Source of the DNA: JASGCL01 sp965262775
GTDB taxonomy: Bacteria; Pseudomonadota; Alphaproteobacteria; JASGCL01
Assembly (NCBI GenBank): GCA_965262775.1
Contig: CBDHFT010000006.1
Location: forward strand, 248,001-312,000
Reading direction: 5' to 3'
Length of the DNA stretch: 64,000 nt
The notes under the pieces are model-generated. The model saw only the letters and a list, made by a program, of their open reading frames with translations. It searched no databases and was not told the DNA's origin. The first letter of the stretch is position 1; every line of letters begins with the position of its first letter. The position numbers were made by a program, and so were the translations under genes. Positions 42,328 through 53,200 of the stretch are shown piece after piece.

Positions 42328-43236
42328 ATGCAATATGGATTTGTGGGATTAGGACATTTGGGCGAAAAAATGGCTGGGTGTTTGGTGCGCGGCGGTTTGT
42401 CGGTTATGGTTTATGATTTAAACAAAACCGCGGTAGAACGTTTGGTCAAGAAAGGCGCGACCGCGGGAACATCCGCGGCGGAGGTTGCTGGCCAGGTGGA
42501 TGCGGTTATTACCTGCTTACCATCGCCCAATATATCTGAAAAAGTTTTATTAGAAATGTTGCCAGCATTTAAAAAAGGCGCAACATGGATAGAAATGAGC
42601 ACCCTTGATAGGGATAATATCATTCGTTTGGCGTCGATGGCCGCGGAAAAAGGCATCAACACGCTGGAATGCCCGGTGACGGGCGGCGTGCATTTGGCCG
42701 ATGTTGGCAAGGTCACGGTTTTGGTGGGGGGCGACAGGCAATTATTTTCGAAACATGAAAAGGCTTTAAAGTTGATAGGGTCGCGGGTATTTTTTATGGG
42801 GAAGATTGGTTCGGCGGCGATTATCAAGGTTATCACCAACATGTTGGCCTTCATTAATTTGGTGGGGTGTAGCGAGGCGTTGATGCTTGCCAAAAGGGGC
42901 GGGCTGGATTTGGGCACCGCCTACGAAGCCATCAAAGCCAGTTCGGGCAATAGTTTCGTTCATGAAACCGAAGGGGCATTAATTTTAAATGGCAGTTACG
43001 ATATTGATTTCACGATGGATCTAACTTTAAAAGATTTAGGTTTTGCCTTGGGCTTTGGTCGCGAATTTGGTGTGCCCTTGACGCTTGCTTCAGTGCTGAT
43101 CCCAACTTTTTTAAGTGGCAAGGCTGCCTATGGCGGCAATGCGCAATCAACCCAAATTGCAAAATTGTTGGAGGATTTGCTTAAAACCGACCTGCGGGCT
43201 GCGGGTTATCCTGCCAAATTGGTTGCCAAGGAATAG
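42328..43236 (+). CDS. NAD(P)-dependent beta-hydroxyacid dehydrogenase (3-hydroxyisobutyrate dehydrogenase family)
   Basis: A 302-residue oxidoreductase. It has the N-terminal nucleotide-binding GLGHLGEKMAGCL (about 7-19), the substrate-binding CPVTGGVHLAD (about 115-125, where the family has D/C-APVSGG), and the catalytic Lys in IIKVITNMLAF (about 168). Substrates in this family include 3-hydroxyisobutyrate, tartronate semialdehyde and succinic semialdehyde; the sequence does not decide between them. AAGGA precedes the ATG. It stands alone after the betaine-binding-protein pair. Confidence 0.88.
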   Translation: MQYGFVGLGHLGEKMAGCLVRGGLSVMVYDLNKTAVERLVKKGATAGTSAAEVAGQVDAVITCLPSPNISEKVLLEMLPAFKKGATWIEMSTLDRDNIIRLASMAAEKGINTLECPVTGGVHLADVGKVTVLVGGDRQLFSKHEKALKLIGSRVFFMGKIGSAAIIKVITNMLAFINLVGCSEALMLAKRGGLDLGTAYEAIKASSGNSFVHETEGALILNGSYDIDFTMDLTLKDLGFALGFGREFGVPLTLASVLIPTFLSGKAAYGGNAQSTQIAKLLEDLLKTDLRAAGYPAKLVAKE

Positions 43237-43289
43237 GCAGTTTTTTCTTTAGCTTTTTGTAAGCCAAGTTCAACCTTGGTCATGCGTTT

Positions 43290-43400
43290 TTTTGTGCGGG
43301 TTAGGGTCGCGGGTGATCAGGACTCGCCATGAGGTCGCGATGGCGGGGCGATGGCGTCGCCACGGGGTCGCCATGGGCATTACATGGGCGTTGCATGGTT
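43290..43400. repeat. GC-rich imperfect repeats with hairpin potential downstream of atpI
   Basis: The segment contains several variants of GGTCGC-C/G-ATGGC and GGCGATGGCGTCGCC, the latter able to form a GGCGA/TCGCC stem. It lies between the dehydrogenase stop and the convergent atpI stop and is much more GC-rich than the surroundings. No coding function is supported. Confidence 0.4.
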
Positions 43401-43419
43401 TTATAAATCTTAGGCTTTG

Positions 43420-43782
43420 TTATTTAGGCTGGTTGTCGTCGGTGGTGGTGGTGGATATGCGCCTTATGATATTAAAAATACCAGCGGCAATGCCAAAAAA
43501 ACCAAAGATAATGGTTAACCACGGTTTGGTGCCAAACCATTTATCCAAACCAAAGCCAAAACCAAACCCGACTATCAAGGCGGCGAACATCTCAACCGCC
43601 AATGAAACACCATAACCATAACCCTGGTCGTCTTGGCCGTTATTTGCTTGGCGGCGGTTGTTTTTTTTGAAGGAGGCCAATTTCCTCTCTAATATTTCCT
43701 GCTTATGTTGCAGGCTGTCGCTGCTGTTCTTACGCGGGGGCGCGTCCTTATTATCTTTCATTTTTTGCTTTTTATCCTTCAT
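43420..43782 (-). CDS. atpI: AtpI/AtpZ family protein (F-type ATP synthase subunit I)
   Basis: A 120-residue protein with a charged Lys/Asn/Gln-rich N-terminus (about 1-55) and two transmembrane helices (about 57-80 and 88-108), containing GVSLAVEMFAALIVGFGFGFGLD (family block, split around residue 70) and the G-x-x-P-W pattern (GTKPWLTIIFGFFGIAAG). AtpI proteins help assemble the c-ring and may transport Mg2+. In alphaproteobacteria atpI usually heads atpB-atpE-atpF; here those genes are not downstream. Confidence 0.8.
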   Translation of the reverse strand: MKDKKQKMKDNKDAPPRKNSSDSLQHKQEILERKLASFKKNNRRQANNGQDDQGYGYGVSLAVEMFAALIVGFGFGFGLDKWFGTKPWLTIIFGFFGIAAGIFNIIRRISTTTTDDNQPK

Positions 43783-44098
43783 GTTTGGTGGGGGTGGGTT
43801 TGGATCCCTGCCGCATTATATACAATATTCCCCCCAATGTCTAAAAATATGATTTTTTAGGTGAAATTATTGGCGCGGGGCTGGTTCGTTGCCCGATTCG
43901 CAGTTTTCACCCTTATGATTGGTTAAAAAAGAGGTTTTTTATCTCTTTTCTGAGTTTTTTTTCAGCAACCAACAGCAATTATAAAATATAAACCATATTT
44001 TTCCGCCTAAGTAGCGGTTTTTTACACATTATATAAAATTATAATCCATTGATTTTTAATGATTTGTTTAAAAGTATGTTTAATAATTATAATAATAC
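43783..44098. other. Noncoding AT-rich region upstream of the giant repeat gene
   Basis: No ORF with coding character is seen on either strand. The region becomes very AT-rich towards 44099, where the inverted repeat and promoter of the giant gene begin. No known RNA or mobile-element end was recognised. Confidence 0.5.
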
Positions 44099-44185
44099 AA
44101 AATAATATACTACTTTTAACCATTATAAGATAAAAATATACCTTTTTGTATTGACAAAAGGTGATTTATGTAGTATATTATTTTT
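44099..44185. repeat. Perfect 16-bp inverted repeat enclosing the promoter of the giant gene
   Basis: AAAAATAATATACTAC (44099-44114) is exactly repeated in reverse complement at 44170-44185. The arms are 71 bp apart, start to start. The right arm overlaps the -10 box and the -35 box lies between the arms, so the repeat could be a two-site operator acting through looping. Confidence 0.7.
44152..44179 (+). promoter_or_regulatory. Strong promoter of the giant cadherin-like gene
   Basis: TTGACA at 44152-44157 and TATATT at 44174-44179 with a 16-bp spacer, 80 bp upstream of the start codon. The -10 box is part of the right arm of the inverted repeat. Confidence 0.75.
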
Positions 44186-44259
44186 ATAAATGGATATAGA
44201 TAGTTAAAAAAAACTACTTTATAGCCATTTTGGAGAAAACGGACGGAAAAGGAAACATC

Positions 44260-47200
44260 ATGTCTATCAACTTTATTAATTCAGCGATTGGCGCTTTCAA
44301 CCTATCGCTATTGGAAAATAACCCAGCCGGGCAGGGTATTGGCAGTATGGTTGCCAATGACACCGCGGGGGGGCAAATTACCTATAGCTTATCGGGCGAC
44401 GATGCAGAATTTTTCTCGATAGATGGCCTTGGGGTTATCCATTCCGTCCGTTCTTTTAATTATGAACAACCGTTGGATAATAATGGCAACGACAATCAAT
44501 ATGACATTATTATTAGTGCGGAAAGCGATGGCGGCAGCATATCGCAAGCCGTAACCGTGCAATTGCTCAATGGTAAAGAAACGCCAAGATTTTCTTCGGC
44601 TAACATTGTGCGGGTGGTTGAAAACACGGCTGGTGATTTTTATCAAATTTTGGCTGATAATATCAGCCAAATCGATAGGATTATTAGCTATCAACTGACG
44701 GGCACCGATGCAGAAAAATTTTCTATCGACAGTGCGACGGGGCAAATTTCATTCATCTCGAGCGCGGATTTTGAAAACCCTGCCGATGCCGATGGTAACA
44801 ATGCCTACGACGTGGTGGCGGTTATCAATGCCGCGGGGCCCAACGGCGTTTACGCGGTATCACAAAATGTTCAAGTGCGGGTAGGCAACCAAGATGACAA
44901 TTTGCCCTATTTTATTTCTAACAGCTCGGTGGTCAGCCTGAATGAAAATAATGGTAACAGTTTTTACCATATGGCCGATATGGTGCGCGACGCCGATGGT
45001 AATGATTTCACCAACTACCAATTGCTTCAAGTGGGCGACGCCAATTTATTTAAGATTGATAGCAATGGCAATATATCGGCCAAGCAAGCTTTCAATTATG
45101 AAACCGATCGCCATGTTTACAGCATTGTGGTCGCGGCAACATCGGGCAGCGAACAACATGTGGTTAGCCAAATGGTGCAGGTTAATTTGCAAAATGTGGT
45201 GGAAACGCCAGGATTTCAACATGATAACGAAGTGGTATCGGTTTATCAGAACGACCAAATCATCACGACCCTTACGGCGGTTGATGACGAAGGCGGCGGC
45301 ATTTATAGTTACAAATTAATATGGGGCGATGTTTACAGCCTTCAACTTGATAGCGTCACGGGAGAATTGCGTTTTGCTAATCAAAACTGGGCGCGGGATG
45401 GCCGCGATTATTATGCTGGGTGGGTAGAAGCCACCAGCACCCTTGGCAACAAATCATACGAATATGTTAGGATAGATGTGCAAGAAGGCAATCGCCCATT
45501 GCCCCCTGTTGCCCCTGCCTATGAATTGGATTTTTATGCTGGCAATATTAACGCCCATGTTTCAGAAAATAATGCGGTCAATTTTCAGGTTGGGCTGTAT
45601 CAAGCCAGCGATAATTTCGGCGGTCTCGTTTCTTATAATTTGGCAAGCGGCGACTTAACCAGTTTTAGCATCAATAACAATGGTGGTTTGTTATTAAGGG
45701 TTTCAACCGATTATGAAACCAAAACCAGTTATTCGGTGGTGGTGGTGGCGACGGGTCATGACGCCAATGGGCAAGCGCATCAAATATCAGAATTGGTGCA
45801 GGTTAATATTGATAATATCATTAATGAAGGCCCAGGCGGCGGCGGTGGCGGCGGTTTTATAAGCGATACCCCCCCCGTATGGTTAACCCCATTGCCCGCA
45901 CGCCAATTGGTGATAGAAGGCGACAACGCGACGGGCGTTTTTGTCAAAGCCAAAGATACCAATGGGGTTTATGATATAAGCTATAGTTTGAGCGACAGCA
46001 ATTTTTCTTTGAACGCGGCGGGGCAAATTATTTTTATCAATACCCCCGATTATGAAAACCCATTTATGCCAAAGATTTATTCTTTGACGGTCACGGCGCA
46101 AGGGGTGGATTCAACCGCCGCCGCCATCACCATGACCACGGTGATAGAGGTGGTGAATAAAAATGATAACACCGCCGTAATCTACGATGATGAAGGTTTT
46201 GATTCCACGGGCGGGATTTATCGTTTTCCTTTTAAGAAAGATGAGGATGCGCACCAATCCTTGATGACCTACAGCACGGGGGATGCCGATGGTGGCTTGG
46301 TGAGGTTGTCCCTAAGCGATAATGTTAATTTTAGCATCGACCAAAATGGCGCGGTGAAATATATTGGCCCCCAATACACGGCGGGTGGGCAAGAATTTTA
46401 TACGGTGCAGGTGATAGCAACCTCGCTCTATCAGCCCAGCGTTGGCGATTTGACGGCGACCAATGTGGTTAGCCTCCTCGCCGTGGTAGAATTCATCGAC
46501 CGTAATAATTTCTTTACGCCAAGTTTTGTCGTTGGTTTTCCTGGCAACGATGGCTTGCTAACCATCGCCGAAAATAATGCGCTAGGAATTTCACTGGCGG
46601 TTTATCAAGCAACCGATTTTGACGCTGGGATGATATCTTATACCGTCAGCGATAATAATTTTTCGATTGACCAAAATGGCGTGTTGTATTTTAATTCGGT
46701 TGCCGATTACGAAACCAAAACCGATTATTCGGTGGTGGTGAGCGCGACCAGCCAAGGCGATGTGGCGAGCAAGATGGTGGTCCTGCATGTGTTGAACAGC
46801 AACGACAATTTGCCCACATTGTCTGGTGCCAATAGTTTTTCAATCTTAGAAAATAATAATGCAGGGATTAGTTTGGGTATTTACCAAGCCAGCGACGCCG
46901 ACGGCATCGCGGTGGTTTACAGCGTCAACGACAATAATTTTTCTATCAATCAAAATGGCGTGTTGTATTTTAATTCGGTTGCCGATTACGAAACCAAAAC
47001 CGATTATTCGGTGGTGGTGAGCGCGACCAGCCAAGGCGATGTGGCGAGCAAGATGGTGGTGTTGCGTGTATTGAACGCCAACGACAATTTGCCCACATTG
47101 TCTGGTGCCAATAGTTTTTCGATTTTAGAAAATAATAATGCAGGGATTAGTTTGGGTATTTATCAAGCCAGCGACGCCGATGGCAGCGCGGTGATTTACA

Positions 47201-50200
47201 GCGTCAGCGATAATAATTTTTCGATTAATCAAAATGGCGTGTTGTATTTTAATTCGGTTGCCGATTATGAAACCAAAACCGATTATTCGGTGGTGGTGAG
47301 CGCGACCAGCCAAGGCGATGTGACGACGAAGATGGTCGTCCTGCATGTTTTGAATAGTAACGATAATGTTTATTTACCGCAATTCGTTGCGGCACCATCG
47401 CGCCTAACGCTGTTAGAAAATAATGCCGAGGCAGTATCGCTAGCCCAATTTTCAGCCTTTGATGCCAATAGCACCGAGGTTAATTATTACCTAAGCAATG
47501 ATATTTATTTTTCTATATCGCAACAAGGTGCTTTAAGCTTTTTATCGGTGGCTGATTACGAACAACAACAGGCCTATTCGGTGGTGGTGTTCGCGGTCAG
47601 CGGCGGCGATACCATTAGCCAGGCCGTTACATTGGACATAGCCAACAGCAACGATAGCCCCACCGAATTTGTCGTTGGTAAAGTTTACACCGCGATGGGT
47701 GAGAATAATCCTGTCGGCACAGTAACAACCCAGCTTAGGTTTAGGGATGCCGATGGCGGTAGCATATCCTACACCATAAGCGATAATGTTTATTTTAGCA
47801 TTGATCAAAATGGCAATATTTATAATCAAGCAATCCTTGATTACGAACAGCAAGTGGTTTATTCGCTTACCGTTACCGCCATCAGCCAGGGGCAACCCAA
47901 TAGCGGCAACGCCAGCAATCAAATTACCCAATTGGTAGTGGTGCAGGTTGTCAACCGTAATGATAATGATATTCAATTCCTTGCCGCGCCGAATCGTTTT
48001 GCTATCAATAACCAAAATACTGCAGGCATAGGCTTAGGCCAATTTGTCGCCAGCGACGCCGATGGCGGCACGGTGTTGTATCGTATCGACGATTATTTAA
48101 ATTTCTCAATCGATCAAGCGGGCGAACTTTATTTTAGCCAAGTTGCCAATTACCAGCAGCAATCTCGTTATTCGGTGGTGGTAACCGCTGTTGCCCAGGG
48201 CCAACCATTGTTTGGCGCTGGTAATAACAACATCAGCCAATTGGTGATATTGGATATTAACAACATCACCTCCAGCGTTAGTTTTGGTTATTCGCAGGAT
48301 ACTGTGCAATTTTCATTGAATGAAAATAATCCATTTTATAATTTTTTGGGTAATGTTGCTTTAACCGACCCCGATGGCGGTGCCGTTAGTTACATGCTAA
48401 CTAGCTCAGATTTTTCAGTCGAAACAAATGGTGATTTGTATTTCAACCGCAGTGCCGATTTTGAAACAAAAAATATTTATTCGGTGACATTATTTACCAG
48501 CACAAATGCTGGCCGTGCTAGCAGTCAAATGATTGTTTTGAATGTGCTGGATGTTTATGAACCAGGCAACGACCACGCGCCCCAATTTATCAGCGGCCAA
48601 ACCAATTTTTCTATCACCGAAAATAATGTTGGCATCACAACCTTGGGGCAATACCAAGCCACCGATGTCGATGGTGGTAATATTTCTTACAGCCTCAGCA
48701 ATAATAACATGTTCGCCCTTGATGCGGCGGGTAATTTAAAATTGTTAAGCCGCCTTAATTACGAACAACAACATAGCTATTCGGTGGTGATAACTGCCCA
48801 TTCTTATAAACAACCTGCCTACGGCAGTGCCAGCAACGACACAACCTTGCTGGTGACCATCAGCGTCGGCAATGTTAATGACAACGCGCCGCAATTTACC
48901 CCTGGCTTCATTGTTTCGTCGATATTGGAAAACCAATCACCTGGTCAATCCATCGCCCAATATAGCGCCTATGATTTAGATGGCGGCAATATTTCTTACA
49001 GCATCATGGGCGATGGTTTCAGCATCGACCAAAGTGGTGTGGTGTATTTTACCACCACAGCCGATTATGAAACAAAAAATATTTATGTTTATACCGTGGT
49101 GGCAACATCTTATAATCAGCCCGCGACGGGCGGCGCATTAAGCAGCGTGCTAGCGGTGGGGGCGTTGAATATTGGCAACCAAGAACCAGAAGATAGATTC
49201 ATTATCACCACCGACACCGCGCAAATTATCGATGAAAATAGCGGCAACACTTATTTGGGTGATATTAGTGGGCAAGACAGCAATGGTGGCACCATATCTT
49301 ATTGGATAAATGACACGGCTCATTTTGCACTTGATGCGGCGGGTGCGGTTTATGCCATCAACAATTTTGATTACGAACAACAACGGACCGCAACCTTGGT
49401 GGTTTATGCTTCCTCGACTGGCCGCGCCGATGTTATCAGCAAATCCATTTTCTTTGCTATCAACAATGTTAATGATAACGATATTAATTTTGTCAACAAT
49501 CCTGCCTTGGCTCCCGCCACCATCACCATCGCCGAAAATAATCAGGCGGGGGTTAGCATCGGGCAGTATGTTGCGTCAGACGCCGACGGCGGCGGTGTAA
49601 ACTACAGCATTAACGACAGCCATTTTAGCATCGATAGCAACGGCGTGCTGTTTTTTAGCAGCAGCCTTGATTATGAAGCGGGTCGTAATTATTCGGTGGT
49701 GATTACCGCAACCGCCACCAATCAACCAACTGGTGGTGCCAACAATGTGGTTAGCAAATTGGTGACATTAAATATTACCAATAGCAATGACAATCCTATC
49801 ACTTTTGTTAATAACCTTTCCGCATTGTCCTTGGCCGAAAATAACGCAACCAATATATCGGTTGGTAATTATCAAGCCTTCGACATTGATGGTGGTGGTG
49901 TTTTTTACAGCGTCGACAACAGCACTTATTTTAGCATCAACAGCAATGGCGTGGTTTATTTCAAATCGGTTGCCGATTACGAAGCCCAAAAATATTATTC
50001 GGTTACGGTAACCGCCAATGCCCTCAACCAATCAAGCTTTGGCAACGCCGCCCTAAGCGTTACCCAATTGGTTGTTTTGAATATTCTGAATCAGCCAGAA
50101 AATAACAACGCCCCAAGCTTCACGGTATCGCAAATTTTGGCGACAAGTATTTACGAAGGAACCTCGGCTGGCATGGTGATTAGCCAATTCCAAGCAACCG

Positions 50201-53200
50201 ACCTTGACGGCGGCGGCATTTCCTACAGCGTGGTCGCCCCCAGCGATTTCCCAACCAACCCGCTTTTCAGCATTGACCAAAATGGTATTGTTTATTTGGC
50301 AAGCGATGCCATTTATGAAACAAGGATAGGCGGATGGAATTACCCCGCCATCAACAGTGGTTATTATTATTATTATGTGGTGGCAACATCCACCAACCAA
50401 CCCAGCGCGGGGCAGGCCAACAATGTGGTTAGCGTGCTGAAGTATTTACAAATAGTTAATATTAACGACGAACAACCTTATTTCTATGATTACAATAATT
50501 TCCAAGTTGATAATGGCACCCTGACCGTAAGTGCCAGCGAAAATAATCCTGCTGACCTTGCGGTGGCGACATTATACGCCGCCGATTTGGACAGCGGTGG
50601 TATCAATTATACCATCAATGACCCAGCACACTTCCGCTTAGCAAGCGATTTTGCGGGCGGTTATCGCGCCATTATTAGCCTTATTTCATCGGCCGATTAT
50701 GAAACACAAAATATTTATTCGGTGATATTAACAGCCCGTTCCAATAACCAACCAGCGATGGGCAATGCCAGCAACGATGTTAGCAAATTGATTATTTTGA
50801 CAATAGGCAATGTCGCCGAAGATAACAGCGCGCCAAATTTCTTAACCGCGCCAGGCCATGTTTCGTTAGCAGAAAATAACCTAAGCGGTTTGTCGTTGGC
50901 GCAGTTTGTTGCCACCGATGCCGATGGCGGGGCCATATCTTATTACATCAATGACAATACCAATTTTAGCATCGACCAAGCTGGCACGGTATATTTTAAA
51001 TCGGTGGCTGATTATGAAACCGTTAATACCTACAGCCTGGTTGTGACCGCCCATTCGCAAAATCAAATCGCGGGCGGCGCGGTGGATGATGTCAGCCAAA
51101 CCCTGGTGGTGCATCTTCAAGATATGTGGGAAAATTTTAACGCCCCAACATTTGTTTCGCCTGTTTTATCCGTTTCAATTAATGAAAATATTGCCGTGGG
51201 TCAGCTGGTAACTTCTTTTGTCGCACTTGATTTGGATGGCGCGATTGACAACAATGGCAACCTTATTCCTGTTCCTTTTTCTTACAGCCTGAATGATAAT
51301 GTTCATTTCAGCATCGACAACAATGGTCAACTTTATGTTAAAAATGTAGATTATGAAACAGCGCGTAATTATTCGCTGGTGGTGACGGCGACCTCGCTTA
51401 ACCAACCCATCTATGGACCTGCCAACAACAATGTTAGCACCCTGCTGACGGTTGGGGTTATCAATGATAATGACAACAGCCCCATTTTTTATAATGACAT
51501 GGGTCAACCATTATCTGGCGCGCAACGAACCATTGCCTACAGCGATTCCAACTTAACCTCGGTCGCGGTTTTTTCGGCGGTTGATGCCGACGGCGGCGCC
51601 ATATCCTACAGCGTAAGCGACGCGGCGCGTTTTTCAATCAATGCCAATGGGCAACTAATTTACATCGGTTCGGCTTTTAATAACACCGCGGCGCATTTTA
51701 CCTTGGTTGTCACAGCGCAATCCACCAATCAACCAGCAACGGGCGGGGCAAGCAATGTTGTCAGCCTGCTTCAAGTGGTCGATGTGCTTGACCCCAATCA
51801 ATCTTCTTATCAGCCACAATTTGCTGGACTCACCAATGGCTATACCTACAGCGGGCAGGTGTTTGAAAATAATTCCACGCCCTTGTTGTTGGCAACCTTT
51901 GCCGCCAGCGACGCCGCGGGAACGGCCATAAGCTATTACTTAACCAACGACAACGGTAATTATAGCATCAGCCAAGATGGAAAATTATATTTGTTAACGA
52001 GTGCCGACGCCGAAAGCGTTAATGGTAATTTTATTACTGGTTTGCGTATCAACGCCACCACCGCCGATTTATCACGCGGCGGCGCGGGGAATCTTACATC
52101 ATGGATTAGGTATAATCTATGGGTGTTAAATGTCGATGATAACAAACCCGTGTTCCCGACCGCCAATTATAATTATTCTATCAATGAAAATAATGTTGGC
52201 TCGGTTTACCTTGGCACCTTGGGTGCGGACCCCGTTGATATTTTGGGTTATGACAACACGATTTATTACAGCGTCAGCGACAACAGCAATTTTGCTATTA
52301 CTTATTATGGGGCCAATTCTTCGATGGATCTGTCCTTCATCGGTAATGCCAATTACGAAGCGCAAAGCCTCTACAGCGTTATTGTTACCGCCACAACGAT
52401 AGAAGCACCCGCGCTTAACCAGGTAAGCCAACTTGTTGTCTTGCATGTCAACAACCTTAATTACAGCAACAACAACCCGATAGTGTTTAATTCCAATGTT
52501 AACAGTTTTAACATCAATGAAAAAAATAATGCCAATGTATTTTTGGGTAATTTGGCGGCAAGCGACCTTGATGTTGCGGGGGCGGTGGGTGGCATTTCTT
52601 ACAGCATCCAAGGCGTCGACAGCGCGTCCTTCAGCATTGCCAAATACACGGGCGACCTTACCTTTATCGGGCGTGCCGATTACGAAACACAAAATAATTA
52701 CTCGATTATCTTAACCGCCAAGACCAGCGAGCAACCAGACGCCATAAGCAAATTGGTGGTGTTGCATATCAATGATGTGGCTGGGGTTAGCGTCAGCAAC
52801 GATACCGCCGCCAATTTTACCAGCGGCCTGGTGGGAACAGCCGAAAATGACCAGTTTACTATTTATTACGCGCCAGGCGGCCAACCCTGGACGGGCGGTG
52901 CACCATTAACCAACACCATCCTGCTGCGTGATTATAATCCCACGATGGATCATATCACCTTGAACAGTTTTGCCAATTCCGCGGGCATCAGCGGCGGCAT
53001 TGGCGGCGTATCAAGCCTGGCAGGCTTCGAAAATTATTTGAATAATAACAACCTCAGTATTTCGCTGCTTGGCGGCGATATCAATGTTCCCTTGAGCAAT
53101 GACATTAATTTGTTCATTGACCGAGTGAACGACAACAATGGAAACGACCAGGCCTTCTTGAGCCCATCCACCGGTCTTGCAAACGGCAACATTAGTTTTG

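Noticed and set aside
44230..44259. An upstream TTG start for the giant gene
   Set aside because: It would place the AAAGGAAA ribosome binding site of the ATG at 44260 inside the gene.
46650..47350. The regular repeats considered as a CRISPR array
   Set aside because: The unit is 279 bp, in frame and coding; there are no short repeats with unique spacers and no cas genes.
52126..52692. Antisense frames of 150-190 codons within the giant gene (also 47542-48015)
   Set aside because: They arise from the periodic composition of the repeats and recur in step with the domains.
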